Origin: Psychrobacter immobilis
GTDB taxonomy: Bacteria; Pseudomonadota; Gammaproteobacteria; Pseudomonadales; Moraxellaceae
Direction: 5' to 3'
Length of the DNA: 64,000 bases
Assembly: GCF_904846065.1 (NCBI RefSeq)
Contig: NZ_CAJGZV010000001.1
Location: 744,001-808,000, forward strand
The position numbers and the translations under genes are program-made. Positions 8,223-19,228 of the stretch are shown here, one piece after another (position 1 is the stretch's first letter; each line of letters begins with the position of its first letter). Under the pieces are notes generated by a model. The model made no database searches. It saw only the letters and a program-made list of their open reading frames with translations, and had not been told where the DNA came from.

Positions 8223-11200
8223 CTACAAATTCGGATTTAACCACTTCTCAGCAGTCTTCATATCCCAGCCTTTACGCTCAGCATAACTCTCTAACTGATC
8301 ACAGCTTATTTTGCCGACGTTGAAATACTCACTGTCAGGATGCGAGTAATAGAATCCGCTGACTGATGACGCAGGCCACATTGCATAGCTCTCGGTCAAG
8401 GTCGTACCAATAGCATCTACCGTACCCAGCCAATCAAACAATTTGCCTTTTTCGGTATGCTCAGGGCAAGCAGGGTAGCCAGGCGCAGGGCGGATGCCGA
8501 CGTATTTTTCTTTGATCATCTCGTCATTGGTGAGTGATTCAGTTGGTTGATAGCCCCAGTATTCTTTACGGATTAGCTCGTGCAAATGCTCGGCAAACGC
8601 TTCTGCTAAGCGATCAGACAGTGCCTGCACCATAATGGCATTATAGTCATCACCTGCCGCTTTGTACTTTTCAGCCAGTGCTTCTGTACCGACGATAGAG
8701 ACGGTAAAGCCGCCCAAGTGGTCAGTGTGGGTGTTAGATGGCGAGATAAAGTCCGCCAAGCTAAAGTTAGGCTTGCCACTGGCTTTATCGCTTTGCTGAC
8801 GTAAGTGTTCGAATTGATATTCTGCTGCGCCGCCTTTAGTAGCATGGTCATAGACAGTAACGGTATCGGCACCAGTACGGCGAGCAGGCATGAGTTTAAA
8901 CACCCCTTTGGCGACGATTAATTTTTCATCAATCATTTTTTGCATCAGCTCATTGGCATTCTCAAACAGGTCACGTGCCGCTTCGCCCACCACATCGTCT
9001 TGCAATATTTTCGGATACTTACCGACCAGTCCCCAAGAGATAAAGAATGGTGTCCAGTCGATATAAGGCAGCAGATTAGTGATTGGATAGTCGTCAAATA
9101 TCACTTGCCCCAGCTTATTGGGAACTGGTGGCACATAGTTTTCCCAATCATACTGAAAGCCAATTTTGACCGATTCGGCATACGTGACCTTCGCCGCTTT
9201 TGGTTGACGCTTAGCAAGGCGTTCCCGTACCTTGACATACTCTTCGCGGGTTTGATCGATAAGCGCTTGACGGTGTTCTTTGGAGAGCAGTTTAGTGACT
9301 ACACCGACTGAGCGTGAGGCATCTGATACATAGATGACGGCATCATTTTGGTATTGTGGCTCGACTTTAACTGCTGTATGCGCTTTGGAGGTCGTTGCAC
9401 CGCCAATCATCAAGGGTAGCGTCATGCCGCGCTCTTGCATTTGTTTGGCGACATAGACCATCTCATCGAGACTTGGGGTAATCAGACCTGATAAGCCAAT
9501 GATATCGACTTCTTCTGCGATAGCGGTATCGAGGATTTTTTCACACGGTACCATGACGCCCAGATCAACGATATCATAGCCGTTACAGCCTAGCACCACG
9601 CCGACGATGTTTTTACCGATATCATGGACATCGCCTTTGACAGTTGCCATGAGGATTTTGCCTTTCTTTTCACCCTCGACTTTTTCTGCTTCGATATACG
9701 GGTTTAGCCACGCGACGGATTGTTTCATCACTCGCGCAGATTTCACCACTTGTGGTAAGAACATTTTACCGGCACCAAATAAGTCACCGACGATATTCAT
9801 CCCGTCCATCAATGGCCCTTCGATGACTTCTAGCGGCTTGGGGTATTTCTCCCATGCTTCTTTGGTATCGGCTTCGATAAAGGTGGTGATGCCTTTGACC
9901 AGTGCATGGGCGATGCGTTCTTCTACTGTGCCTTCGCGCCAGCTCATATCAACGGTGCTGTCTTTTTTCTTGCCACCGTTTTGGTAGTTTTCAGCCACAG
10001 TCATCAGACGTTCGGTGGCATCTTGACCGCTCTCACCTTGGTTGCGGTTGAGCATCACATCTTCGATGGCGTCGCGTGCTTCCTTTGGAATATCATCATA
10101 CAGCTCAAGCATGGCAGGGTTGACGATACCCATCGTCAGACCGTTTTGAATCGCATGATAAAGGAATACGGAGTTGATGGCTTCACGAATTGGGTTACCA
10201 CGGAAACTGAACGAGACGTTAGAGACACCACCGGATATCATCGCATTGGGCAAGTTATCGGTAATCCATTTGGTCGCGTTAATAAAGTCGGCACCGTAGT
10301 TGTTGTGCTCAGTGATACCAGTGGCAACGGCAAAAATGTTCGGGTCAAAAATAATGTCTTCTGATGGGAAACCAACTTCGTTGACCAACACATCATAGCT
10401 GCGTTGACAAATCTGAATCTTACGCTCGTAAGTATCGGCTTGACCGTCTTCATCAAATGCCATGACGATAACGGCGGCACCGTAGCGCATACAAAGCTTG
10501 GCACGCTCAACGAATTCGGCATGACCTTCTTTTAATGAGATAGAGTTGACGACGGACTTGCCTTGGATACGCTTAAGACCTTCTTCGATGATGTCCCATT
10601 TAGACGAGTCAATCATCAGCGGTACACGGCTGATATCAGGTTCACCAGACACCAAGTTGACGAAATGAATCATCGCTTGCTTGGAGTCGAGCATACCCTC
10701 ATCCATGTTGATATCGACGATTTGCGCGCCGCCTTCTACCTGATCGCGTGCCACATCGAGCGCTTCGGTGTAGGCTTCGGTTTTAATCAAGCGTAAAAAC
10801 TTTTTAGAGCCTGTGACGTTGGTACGTTCACCGACGTTGACAAACAAGCTATCAGCATTAATAGTAAATGGCTCAAGCCCCGATAAGCGGCAGGCAGGTG
10901 GGATATCTGGAATGATGCGCGGTGGATAATTTGCCACCATTTTAGCGATTTGGCGGATATGCTCAGGCGTCGTACCACAACAGCCACCAACGATGTTTAA
11001 AATACCCGCTTTGGCAAAGCCTTCGAGTAGGGCGGCGGTTTGTTCGGCTGTTTCATCATATTCACCAAACTCGTTGGGCAGACCTGCGTTTGGATGCGCG
11101 GACACATAGGTATTAGCAATGTTCGACAGTGTTTGAATGTGTGGACGCAGCGCATCGGCGCCTAATGCGCAGTTAAAGCCAACCGATAATGGCTTGGCAT

Positions 11201-12011
11201 GGCGAATTGAGTTATAAAAGGCTTCGGCGGTTTGACCTGATAGCGTTCGACCTGAGGCATCGGTAATGGTGCCCGAAATCATAATTGGTAGCTCAAAACC
11301 AATGTCATCAAACACGCCCGTAATGGCAAAGATTGCGGCTTTGGCATTTAGCGTATCAAATATTGTTTCGATGAGGATGAGATCAACACCACCTTCTATC
11401 AGGCATAAAGTCGCTTCACGGTAATTTAGTACCAATTCGTCAAAGGTAATGTTACGAAAAGCTGGGTCATTGACGTCCGGTGATAGCGAGCACGTGCGTG
11501 AAGTTGGCCCTACAACACCAGCGACAAAACGCGGTTTCTCAGGCGTTTTTGCCGTAAATTCATCCGCCGCTTGACGGGCAATCTTGGCTGCTGTCTTATT
11601 CAGCTCAGGCACTAGATACTGCATATCGTAGTCAGCCATCGACAGACGCGTACCGTTAAAGGTATTGGTCTCGATAATATCTGCACCAGCTAGCAGATGA
11701 TCGTGATGAATGTCTTTAATCATGTGCGGCTGTGTCAGTACCAATAAATCATTGTTACCGCGTACGTCTTGATTGATATCGGCAAAACGCTCACCACGAT
11801 AATCCGCTTCTTCTAATTTATAGGTCTGAATCTGTGTACCCATCGCCCCATCTAACATCAAGATGCGTGATGCCATCTGTTCAGTGATACGGGCACGTGC
11901 CGTCAGCTGTTGTTCTTTATAAGGGAACACAGCCGGTGGCGTTAGAATAAAGTCATCAGCGGATGATGGACTAGAAGTAGGATCAGATTGAGAAGTCATC
12001 GTTTGAGTCAT
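8223..12011 (-). CDS. metH: Cobalamin-dependent methionine synthase
   Basis: Transfers the methyl group of 5-methyltetrahydrofolate to homocysteine through methylcobalamin. Four modules are visible: the homocysteine domain with zinc ligands FNCALG and GGCCGTT; the pterin domain ([14 protein letters not shown], then a MIDSSKW strand); the B12 domain with DVHDIGKN carrying the lower-ligand histidine; and the C-terminal reactivation domain with the S-adenosylmethionine-binding [12 protein letters not shown] motif. I place the start at the ATG at 12011, giving 1262 residues. A longer frame to 12086 would add a 25-residue Tyr/Ser-rich stretch unlike the family. Neither start has a clear ribosome binding site. 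E. coli MetH has 1227 residues, so the length is normal. The gene stands alone, converging with gajB. Confidence 0.96.
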   Translation of the reverse strand: MTQTMTSQSDPTSSPSSADDFILTPPAVFPYKEQQLTARARITEQMASRILMLDGAMGTQIQTYKLEEADYRGERFADINQDVRGNNDLLVLTQPHMIKDIHHDHLLAGADIIETNTFNGTRLSMADYDMQYLVPELNKTAAKIARQAADEFTAKTPEKPRFVAGVVGPTSRTCSLSPDVNDPAFRNITFDELVLNYREATLCLIEGGVDLILIETIFDTLNAKAAIFAITGVFDDIGFELPIMISGTITDASGRTLSGQTAEAFYNSIRHAKPLSVGFNCALGADALRPHIQTLSNIANTYVSAHPNAGLPNEFGEYDETAEQTAALLEGFAKAGILNIVGGCCGTTPEHIRQIAKMVANYPPRIIPDIPPACRLSGLEPFTINADSLFVNVGERTNVTGSKKFLRLIKTEAYTEALDVARDQVEGGAQIVDINMDEGMLDSKQAMIHFVNLVSGEPDISRVPLMIDSSKWDIIEEGLKRIQGKSVVNSISLKEGHAEFVERAKLCMRYGAAVIVMAFDEDGQADTYERKIQICQRSYDVLVNEVGFPSEDIIFDPNIFAVATGITEHNNYGADFINATKWITDNLPNAMISGGVSNVSFSFRGNPIREAINSVFLYHAIQNGLTMGIVNPAMLELYDDIPKEARDAIEDVMLNRNQGESGQDATERLMTVAENYQNGGKKKDSTVDMSWREGTVEERIAHALVKGITTFIEADTKEAWEKYPKPLEVIEGPLMDGMNIVGDLFGAGKMFLPQVVKSARVMKQSVAWLNPYIEAEKVEGEKKGKILMATVKGDVHDIGKNIVGVVLGCNGYDIVDLGVMVPCEKILDTAIAEEVDIIGLSGLITPSLDEMVYVAKQMQERGMTLPLMIGGATTSKAHTAVKVEPQYQNDAVIYVSDASRSVGVVTKLLSKEHRQALIDQTREEYVKVRERLAKRQPKAAKVTYAESVKIGFQYDWENYVPPVPNKLGQVIFDDYPITNLLPYIDWTPFFISWGLVGKYPKILQDDVVGEAARDLFENANELMQKMIDEKLIVAKGVFKLMPARRTGADTVTVYDHATKGGAAEYQFEHLRQQSDKASGKPNFSLADFISPSNTHTDHLGGFTVSIVGTEALAEKYKAAGDDYNAIMVQALSDRLAEAFAEHLHELIRKEYWGYQPTESLTNDEMIKEKYVGIRPAPGYPACPEHTEKGKLFDWLGTVDAIGTTLTESYAMWPASSVSGFYYSHPDSEYFNVGKISCDQLESYAERKGWDMKTAEKWLNPNL

Positions 12012-12086
12012 AGGAGCGCTGCTTATATCGTCAATGTTATAAAAGGGGAAGTAATAAGAATAAGAATAATAAATAGCGTGCAACAT

Positions 12087-12578
12087 TCATAAAAGGCGTG
12101 GGCAAATTCGCATTATTCTAGCATGAAAATCATACCTCACGTGGGACAGTACTTATTCCTCTTTGGCAATATGCTAGACAAAAAATCTGCCTGTTGATTG
12201 AGTGAGCATGATGTTCAAAGTTTAGGCCATTAAGCGATTAGGAACAAATGAATATCATTTCGCTTAAAGATTACATAAAGCTTTGTTTCTATAAATGAAA
12301 GCACAACGATTGTGCTTAAAAGTCAGACAGAGTTTACACCTGTACTACAAAAAGTTGCGTAAAGAGGAATTGATAAAGCTTGGTTATACGTTAATTTAAT
12401 TTCAGAAGGATTGGCGTTTCATAAGCAATACTTACTAGTAAATGTTAATAGTTGTATTCAATGACACTTGGCATTTATTACTATTATTAGCGCCAGTATT
12501 TGCTATAAGGGAAGACGATCTAATCTGCAAGACAGTTATAGAACAGTCAATAAATACTTAATCATTAAGGATAATGTT
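12087..12578. other. Divergent intergenic region metH / FAS1 genes
   Basis: About 490 bases. The minus strand carries a possible -10 TAGAAT near 12115 for metH. I looked for a cobalamin or SAM riboswitch in front of metH and saw no convincing B12-box or SAM-type helix set. The plus strand holds an AT-rich promoter region for the first fasciclin gene. Nothing else recognised. Confidence 0.4.
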
Positions 12579-13133
12579 ATGAAGTTTACTAAAATTGCTA
12601 CCATCGGTACATTAGCACTCTCAATCGCTGGTTTAAGCGCTTGTAATAATATGATGCCAAGCAAAAGCGCAGCCATGAAAGCACCTATGCACAGTCAATC
12701 TATGGCAAAAATGAATGTGGTACAAGTTGCCCAAAGTAATCCTGACTTCTCGCTACTGGTCGAAGCCGTCGTAGCGGCAGATTTGGCGGGTGCTTTGTCT
12801 AACCCGAATGCAAACTATACAATATTTGCGCCGACCAATGCCGCATTTGTACAAGTCCTGCAAGAAACAGGCATGAGCAAAGCACAACTATTTACCAACA
12901 AGCCACTATTGACTAAGATTTTAGGCTATCACGTGATTAACGGTGCTGCGCCAGTATATGCGAAAGACGTTAAACCGGGCAATATTACTATGTTCAGTAA
13001 AGATACTCTGATGGTCACCAATCAGGGCAAATTGATGGATGAAAATGGTCGTACTACCAATATCATAAAAACCGATATTGCTGCTAATAATGGCGTAGTA
13101 CATGTTATTGATAGAGTATTACTGCCCAAATAA
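12579..13133 (+). CDS. FAS1 (fasciclin) domain lipoprotein, single domain
   Basis: 184 residues from the ATG at 12579, which has AAGG eight bases upstream; the frame extends further up but without a start context. The signal peptide ends in the lipobox LSAC. One fasciclin domain follows, with the H1 motif TIFAPTNAAF, the YHVI motif and the H2 motif NGVVHVIDRVLLPK. FAS1 domains mediate adhesion or ligand binding at the cell surface. The protein should be lipid-anchored in the envelope. It most resembles the second FAS1 domain of the next gene. Confidence 0.88.
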   Translation: MKFTKIATIGTLALSIAGLSACNNMMPSKSAAMKAPMHSQSMAKMNVVQVAQSNPDFSLLVEAVVAADLAGALSNPNANYTIFAPTNAAFVQVLQETGMSKAQLFTNKPLLTKILGYHVINGAAPVYAKDVKPGNITMFSKDTLMVTNQGKLMDENGRTTNIIKTDIAANNGVVHVIDRVLLPK

Positions 13134-13489
13134 GATTGATCTCAAAATTTCAGTTAAAGAATTATATCCCTATTACTTTGTATGATGAAGCTGGTATGAG
13201 TACCAGCTACCGTCTTTGATGACATGATTGTTAAATACACGCTATTTTAATTGCCAACTATTTTAGATGAAGCTTTTCTAAATGAAATTGCTGGTATTTA
13301 GAATGTTTGAGATATTTTTTAAGCGTGTCATCATTATTGTTTAACACTACGACAATAAACGACAGTCATCTTTGTTTCTTGTTGAAAGCTTTGATCCTTT
13401 AACAATTTCAATCATTCGACTTCAATCATTCGACGGATGCTACTGACAAAGTAGATGGTTCATCTGGACTCATACATAAGGATATACTC
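13134..13489 (+). other. Intergenic region between FAS1 genes 1 and 2
   Basis: About 355 bases. It holds a perfect 8-bp hairpin AGCTGGTA/TACCAGCT with loop TGAG (13189-13208), followed by a short T-containing stretch, a possible weak terminator of the first gene. The rest is AT-rich. A TAAGGA ribosome binding site at about 13476 serves the next gene. Confidence 0.45.
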
Positions 13490-14440
13490 ATGCTAAAAAG
13501 AACCCTATTATCTCTGGCGCTTGCCATGACCATTTTGCCGCTAGCCGCTTGTAATGACGACGACAATGATTTTTCAGTTGTTGTAGAAGCGCCAACACAA
13601 AATATTGCAGAAATTGCTGCTGAAAATAAAGATTTAACCATTCTTAACGCTGCGTTAAAGGCATCTGGACTTGATAAAGTTTTGATGTCATCAGAGGACG
13701 AATTTACTGTATTTGCACCTACTGATGCTGCATTTGCTGAATTATTGGAAGAGCTCGATGTGACATCAGAAGAGTTATTGGCTGACAAAGAGCTATTAAC
13801 CATGGTCTTAACTTATCATGTTATTCCCAATATGACAGTCAAAGCTGCTGACATTCCTTATGGCGACAGTATCGAAACAGTCAATGGTCAAGCGTTCTCT
13901 ATTAGTGATGCCAATGTCATTATGGATGCAAGTGGGGATACCTCTGAAATTATCAAAACAGATGTATTGGCCACTAATGGCGTCATTCACCTCATTGACG
14001 ACGTATTGCTACCTACTGATAAGTCTATAGTCGATCTAGCCGTTGCCACAGAGGATCTCAGTATCCTCAAAGAAGCGGTAGTAGCAGCAGGATTGGCTGA
14101 TGCCCTCGCTGATGAAGACGCTGACTTTACCGTCTTTGCACCAAACAATGCCGCTTTTGCTAAATTATTAGCTGAACTTGATATAAGTAAAGAACAGCTA
14201 TTACAAGATAAGCCGCTGTTGACGAAAGTGCTCACCTATCATGTGATTGAAGACGACCGCGTCTTTGCCTCTGAAATTATGGCAGGCAGTCAAGAGATGC
14301 TGGAAGGCAGCAGCATCACATTTGACGATAAAAAACAAATTACCGATGGGAGAAATCGTACCTCTAATATCGTGACCGCGAATATACAAGCGAACAATGG
14401 AGTTGTACACGTGATCGATACAGTGTTGCTACCTAAGTAA
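13490..14440 (+). CDS. Double FAS1 (fasciclin) domain lipoprotein
   Basis: 316 residues. Signal peptide with lipobox LAAC near residue 21, then an acidic DDDND linker. Two FAS1 domains follow, at about residues 35-175 and 178-316, each with an H1 motif (TVFAPTDAAF; TVFAPNNAAF), a YHVI motif and an H2 motif ending VIHLIDDVLLP or VVHVIDTVLLPK. Domain 1 is closest to the third gene of the array and domain 2 to the first, so this gene looks like a fusion or the parent of the others. Predicted lipid-anchored envelope adhesion or binding protein. The ribosome binding site TAAGGA matches those of its two neighbours. Confidence 0.9.
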   Translation: MLKRTLLSLALAMTILPLAACNDDDNDFSVVVEAPTQNIAEIAAENKDLTILNAALKASGLDKVLMSSEDEFTVFAPTDAAFAELLEELDVTSEELLADKELLTMVLTYHVIPNMTVKAADIPYGDSIETVNGQAFSISDANVIMDASGDTSEIIKTDVLATNGVIHLIDDVLLPTDKSIVDLAVATEDLSILKEAVVAAGLADALADEDADFTVFAPNNAAFAKLLAELDISKEQLLQDKPLLTKVLTYHVIEDDRVFASEIMAGSQEMLEGSSITFDDKKQITDGRNRTSNIVTANIQANNGVVHVIDTVLLPK

Positions 14441-14623
14441 GCATTAATCCGAAATTAATCAGTTAAAATTATAGTTATTGGTATAGCAGAGGCGACATTA
14501 TTACTATTGTTTAGTTGCTATCATTTGCAACAGATAAGTGGTTCGCTGTTATATACATTAACTGGGTTAAGTTATTTGTCAAACAAGTCACTTAACAGAC
14601 CATCCCTTTATAAGGAAATACTT

Positions 14624-15229
14624 ATGTTGAAGAAAAACTTACTTTCTATTGCTGTCGTTACAGCTGCCATGTCGTTAGCCGCTTGTAATGATAAAGAAGC
14701 AGCTACTGATCCTGTTGAGCCTGAAGTGACTACTGAAGAAGTGGTTGTAGAGCCCGTTGCCGAAGTTGAGCCAATGACTGAAGCTGATCCAATGGCCGAT
14801 ACTGCTGCAACGCAAAGCATTGCTGAAATCGCAGCTGGCAACGAAAATCTAACGATTCTAACGGCTGCATTACAAGCTGCTGGCTTAGATACAATGATGA
14901 TGGATGCTGGGACTTATACGGTATTTGCACCAACTGATGATGCATTTGCTCCTGTGTTAGAGAAGCTAGGCGTTACTAAAGAAGAGCTATTAGCCGATAC
15001 AGATCTACTGAAAAAAGTACTTCCGTATCACGTAGTACCTATGGTCGTTATGGCAGCTGACATTCCTTATGGTACTGATGTTGCTACTGTAAATGGTGCT
15101 ACTATCAATATTAGTGATGCTAATGTTATCACTGATGCGACTGGTAACACGGCTAATATTACTGGTACAGATATCATGGCAACGAACGGTGTGGTTCACA
15201 CTATCGATGCAGTATTGATGCCTGAGTAA
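14624..15229 (+). CDS. FAS1 (fasciclin) domain lipoprotein with acidic linker
   Basis: 201 residues from the ATG at 14624, preceded by TAAGGAAATACTT. The longer frame from 14507 lacks start signals. Lipobox LAAC is followed by a ~45-residue Glu/Val/Pro/Thr-rich acidic linker, then one FAS1 domain with TVFAPTDDAF, YHVVP and VVHTIDAVLMPE. The linker could hold the domain away from the membrane. A terminator follows 60 bases downstream, ending the array. Confidence 0.88.
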   Translation: MLKKNLLSIAVVTAAMSLAACNDKEAATDPVEPEVTTEEVVVEPVAEVEPMTEADPMADTAATQSIAEIAAGNENLTILTAALQAAGLDTMMMDAGTYTVFAPTDDAFAPVLEKLGVTKEELLADTDLLKKVLPYHVVPMVVMAADIPYGTDVATVNGATINISDANVITDATGNTANITGTDIMATNGVVHTIDAVLMPE

Positions 15230-15288
15230 GTTGGTTCTATAGTCTCTTTATTTATGATTAATTAATTATTTAAATAATAACGTCGAAG

Positions 15289-15316
15289 AAGCCTAGCTAT
15301 TGAGCTGGGCTTTTTG
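15289..15316 (+). terminator. Terminator after the FAS1 array
   Basis: 10-bp stem AAGCCTAGCT/AGCTGGGCTT (one G-T pair) with a 4-nt loop and a following T run. Confidence 0.75.
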
Positions 15317-15500
15317 CATTTGGGGGATACCTAATGTTTACCATAGCATTGATATAAGTCAGTTGCATGAAAACGGTTCAATGTAGTGGAGAGTAAGATA
15401 AACAGCCTCTCATTGGTTCACACTAATGCAAGTTTAAAGAGTAATGATGACTTATGTAAGATATCTATTGAAGGCTTATGAATGCAAAGGTTTGAAACAA

Positions 15501-15535
15501 AAAAGCCCGAAACCATTGTTTCGGGCTTTTGTTTT
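15501..15535. terminator. Bidirectional terminator, mainly for the symporter gene
   Basis: Perfect 13-bp stem AAAAGCCCGAAAC/GTTTCGGGCTTTT with loop CATT. It lies 50 bases beyond the stop of the minus-strand symporter gene. Confidence 0.85.
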
Positions 15536-15586
15536 GGAGGTTTGAATAATAATCATGTTAAAGAATAATAGCTACGTTATAGAATA

Positions 15587-17134
15587 TTACTTATGCTCTT
15601 TACGTAGTGGATCTGCTGCCATTCTTTGTTGCTCTTTTAGATGACGCTCTTCCCAATAAGGGGCGTTTTTGATGCCGAATTTTGCAGGATCAAAACTGTA
15701 GCGCTCAACACCTGCTTTACGCTGTGCTTCATAGTCTTTTAGCATAGTAAGCGTTGGACGAGCCACAATGAAGATGACCAAAATACCAACGATGTTCAAC
15801 CAAGCCATAAGCCCAACACCAATATCACCAATAGCCCAAATGTAGCCAGCTGAGTTTAGGCCGCCGTAAGCAACCATCACCATGATTAAGATTTTGACTA
15901 AGAATAGACCAGTCTTGTTGGCACTGCGACCGACAAAGCGCGTTAGATAAGCAACGTTCACTTCGGCGATGTAGTAGTAAGCCAAGATAGTGGTAAAGGC
16001 AAAGAAGAAGACAGCAATAGCGATAAAGGTGTTACCAAAACCACCATAAACAGATTCCATCGCCATTTGCGTGAATGCAGGGGCGTTGATTTCAGTGGTA
16101 GCAGCGACATTCTGTACGATGAACTGACCGTCTGGTAATGTTCCTTGAATGTTGTAAGTACCCATGGTTAGGATCATGAAGGCAGTAGCAGAACATACTA
16201 ATAGGGTATCGACATATACTGAGAATGCCTGAACCAAACCCTGCTGTGATGGATGCTCAACTTCAGCAGCAGCAGCAGCATGAGGACCTGTACCTTGACC
16301 TGCTTCATTTGAGTAAATACCACGTTTTACGCCCCAACCAATCGCTGCACCAAAACCTGCTTGAGCAGTAAATGCATCGCTAACGATTAGACCGAATACT
16401 TGTGGAATCATATCAAAGTTAGTAAACATGATGATCAGTGCAAGAACGATATAGCCCAATGCCATAAAAGGAACGGCATACTCGGTAAACGTTGCGATAC
16501 GCTTGATACCACCAAAAATGATAATACCTAATACCACAAGGATAATGGCTAAGGCTACTAGACGCATTGAGCCAACTTCTAAGGCGCCAATGCTCATAAC
16601 AGACCCTTCGCCCATTACCTGTGCGAAAGCATTGATAACGCCGTTTGCCTGTACACCTGGTAAAAATATACCACAAGCGAGGATAGATGAGATTGCAAAG
16701 AGGATGCCATACCATTTTTGGCCAAGTGCGCGCTCAAAATAGTAAGCTGGGCCACCGCGATATTCGCCAGTGATGACATCTTTTTCTTTATAAATCTGTG
16801 CGAGCGTAGACTCAACATAAGCAGTAGATGCGCCTAAGAAGGCCACGACCCACATCCAAAATACGGCACCTGGGCCACCGAAGCCGATAGCCGCAGCTAC
16901 CCCAGCGATGTTACCCATACCCACGCGTCCTGCGAGTGATACGGCAAGTGCCTGAAATGATGAAATACCTTGATCACTAGATTTACCAGTAAAAAGTAAC
17001 TTGATCATTTCACCGAACAGCCGCACTTGTACGAAGCGCGTCATAATGGAATAAAATAGGCCCGCGCCCAAGCACAGATAGATCAGTGCGGGGCTCCAGA
17101 TAATTCCGTTTACTAAGTTAACTAAACCTTCCAT
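15587..17134 (-). CDS. Alanine/glycine:cation symporter (AGCS family)
   Basis: 515 residues with about ten to eleven hydrophobic segments. It contains the family signatures GRVGMGNIAGVAAAI near residue 70, FWMWVVAFLGASTAYVES, a GGPAYY segment, and GVKRGIYSNEAGQGTGPHAAA around residue 268. AGCS proteins import alanine or glycine with sodium in the inner membrane. The C-terminal ~45 residues are charged and cytoplasmic. The gene is single, with a strong hairpin in its 5' leader (17186-17221). The exact amino acid is not fixed by sequence. Confidence 0.93.
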   Translation of the reverse strand: MEGLVNLVNGIIWSPALIYLCLGAGLFYSIMTRFVQVRLFGEMIKLLFTGKSSDQGISSFQALAVSLAGRVGMGNIAGVAAAIGFGGPGAVFWMWVVAFLGASTAYVESTLAQIYKEKDVITGEYRGGPAYYFERALGQKWYGILFAISSILACGIFLPGVQANGVINAFAQVMGEGSVMSIGALEVGSMRLVALAIILVVLGIIIFGGIKRIATFTEYAVPFMALGYIVLALIIMFTNFDMIPQVFGLIVSDAFTAQAGFGAAIGWGVKRGIYSNEAGQGTGPHAAAAAEVEHPSQQGLVQAFSVYVDTLLVCSATAFMILTMGTYNIQGTLPDGQFIVQNVAATTEINAPAFTQMAMESVYGGFGNTFIAIAVFFFAFTTILAYYYIAEVNVAYLTRFVGRSANKTGLFLVKILIMVMVAYGGLNSAGYIWAIGDIGVGLMAWLNIVGILVIFIVARPTLTMLKDYEAQRKAGVERYSFDPAKFGIKNAPYWEERHLKEQQRMAADPLRKEHK

Positions 17135-17185
17135 ATGTATATTCCTAGTACTGTCTCAAAGTGGCTCTGTATGCTAGGAGTAAGC

Positions 17186-17221
17186 TAACTGGTTAACTTA
17201 CTTATTTAAGTTAAGCAGTTA
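17186..17221 (-). other. Stem-loop in the 5' leader of the symporter gene
   Basis: Arms TAACTGGTTAACTTA and TAAGTTAAGCAGTTA pair over 15 positions with one mismatch and a 6-nt loop. It lies about 50-90 bases upstream of the symporter start. No T tract follows on either strand, so a binding site or mRNA structure is more likely than a terminator. Confidence 0.55.
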
Positions 17222-18330
17222 AATTATCTACATCGACTCATGTATATCCGTTAAGTCTCATACGCGCTTAGCCACTAAGAATGGACTGTAGTTGTCTGTA
17301 GTTATCCGCTTGGTTTATCAGTAATATTGACAGTTTGCTTATGCTTATTACCGACGATATGCGTATCAGCATAGTTGCAAGGCGTAAGCTGTCTCAATTA
17401 CTGCGACATTTATCTTATCACTTCACTTAATATCTGAGATGAATGTTCAGTAGACCGGTGGATAAAACAGGCGGTTATAATATTAAATACTTATCATGCC
17501 GATAGCATTCAACTTTTGGTGAGCGGTATCGATTGACTACAGGCTTGGTGTGGCTGATTGAAACGATTAAGCGAATCTCTAATAATTGAGTAATATTTTA
17601 CATAGAAATCAACAACTCGCTAATACTAATCAAGCCATAAGTCCACTACCAAATGTATTCAAACCGTACGGCTACGTAACTGCAATTTGCCATATTTTTG
17701 TCGTAATTACTAGAATTTTCTTTGTACAGAAGCATATATATTCATATTGAGTCAGGCAGATATGACTACAAATAACGATGAAATATCGTATGTTTTGACC
17801 GTTGTTAGATGTCGAATCAATAGATAAAGCCACATCGACTACACAAAAATAGAGCGGTTATTCAGCGCTCATCTATCACTCCTCTATACTGGACAAGGTA
17901 TGCACTAAAGATAACGTCAGTGGTTCGATGATATTTGTGAGGTAGATATTATCAATAATAGGTAATAAAAACGAGCAATAGTAATGGGATAGCAGTGTGG
18001 TTTTGCGGTTGTGTTTTGGTAACGGCTAATTGTAAAAATACTGAGATAGCGCCATCATTGTGTAAGATATCTTATCCTATAGTTTTGTTTCGCTGATAAG
18101 ACGAGAGCATAGGGCGGTATACGATTGCTATCGTACTCATTAATTGCTGTTTTTATGTTTAGTGTGGCTTTAATATAAGTGATGTGCCTTTATTATAAAA
18201 AATATACGGCTTCAATATAAATAGACATACATTTGCATGACCTCATGTATCAGATTCAAAATACAAGCTTTAAAAAATTATTAAAAAAGTGTTACTGGCT
18301 ATTTATTATTTACCATTATTAGGAGAAACA
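17222..18330. other. Long region without a recognised gene
   Basis: About 1.1 kb. No frame longer than 60 codons in either strand looks coding, and no tRNA or known RNA shape is visible. It is AT-rich with scattered stops. The part from about 18170 to 18290 is very AT-rich and probably holds the lemA promoter. Confidence 0.5.
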
Positions 18331-18966
18331 ATGATGACGCGTCAATCAATTGTAAAACCCATATTGCTCGCAGCCGTGTTAGCGACGTCTACCGTTGGTC
18401 TAAGCGGTTGTGGCTACAACAACCTGCAGGCTCAAGATGAGCAAGTTACCGCATCGTGGTCAGAAGTGGTGAACCAATATCAACGCCGCGCTGATTTGGT
18501 ACCAAACTTAGTCAAAGTCGTGCAGCAGTACGCTGAGCAAGAACAAGAAGTGTTTACTCAAGTAGCTGAGGCACGCTCTCGTGCTGGTAGCATTACGGTG
18601 ACGCCAGAGGTACTGAATGATCCAGAAGCGATGGAGCGTTATGCAGCTGCGCAGGAACAGATGACAGGTGCATTATCACGTTTGATGGCTGTCTCTGAAC
18701 GTTATCCTGAGTTAAAGTCAGATGCTTTGTTCCAAGACTTACAAGCCCAGCTCGAAGGCACTGAAAACCGTATTGCCGTCGCTCGTAACCGTTATATTCA
18801 AGAAGTGCAAAGCTATAATACGACGGTGCGCCAGTTCCCAACCAACATTACAGCAAAAGTATTTGGTATGAATGCCAAGCCGAACTTTAGCGTGGCGAAT
18901 GAAGACGCTATTTCAACCGCACCAAGTGTTGACTTCGGTGATGATAAGTCAGCGACAGCTGAGTAG
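18331..18966 (+). CDS. lemA: LemA family lipoprotein
   Basis: 211 residues from the ATG at 18331, which follows AGGAGA by four bases; an in-frame ATG three bases later is equally possible. Signal peptide with lipobox LSGC. The LemA core follows: DEQVTASWSEVVNQYQRRAD then LVPNLVKVV, with long helices and a conserved RYPELKSD, FQDLQAQLEGTENRIAVAR and FPTNITAKVFG. LemA proteins are coiled helical envelope proteins that commonly occur beside TPM-domain genes, as here. Role uncertain. Confidence 0.93.
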   Translation: MMTRQSIVKPILLAAVLATSTVGLSGCGYNNLQAQDEQVTASWSEVVNQYQRRADLVPNLVKVVQQYAEQEQEVFTQVAEARSRAGSITVTPEVLNDPEAMERYAAAQEQMTGALSRLMAVSERYPELKSDALFQDLQAQLEGTENRIAVARNRYIQEVQSYNTTVRQFPTNITAKVFGMNAKPNFSVANEDAISTAPSVDFGDDKSATAE

Positions 18967-18986
18967 TGATGATTAAATAGAGATGA

Positions 18987-19017
18987 AAACAGAGCGGGAT
19001 TTGCCGCTCTGTTTGTT
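18987..19017 (+). terminator. Terminator after lemA
   Basis: Perfect 11-bp stem AAACAGAGCGG/CCGCTCTGTTT with a 6-nt loop and following T residues. The TPM gene 210 bases downstream therefore probably has its own promoter as well as any read-through. Confidence 0.8.
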
Positions 19018-19228
19018 TACATTTTTATCGTTTAGCTTAGTTAGCCACTAGTTTGCTTAGCCACATTTTTAAAGGTATTGATGGATATGAATGCCTATTA
19101 AACTTAATACCAAATCCAAAAAGTACGATTAGCTGTGTCAAATTTGGTTTCTTTGCTATGCTAATTTTTGTGAATGGTATCACGTAGATTCACTCAGTAC
19201 AGATGTCACTTGAGGTGGTATAGATTAG

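Noticed and set aside
12087..12467. Cobalamin or SAM riboswitch before metH
   Set aside because: I looked on the minus strand for a B12 box and for a SAM-type multi-helix leader and saw neither.
13426..14410. Minus-strand frames opposite the FAS1 genes
   Set aside because: Ser/Ala-rich shadows of the repetitive fasciclin codons, without start signals.
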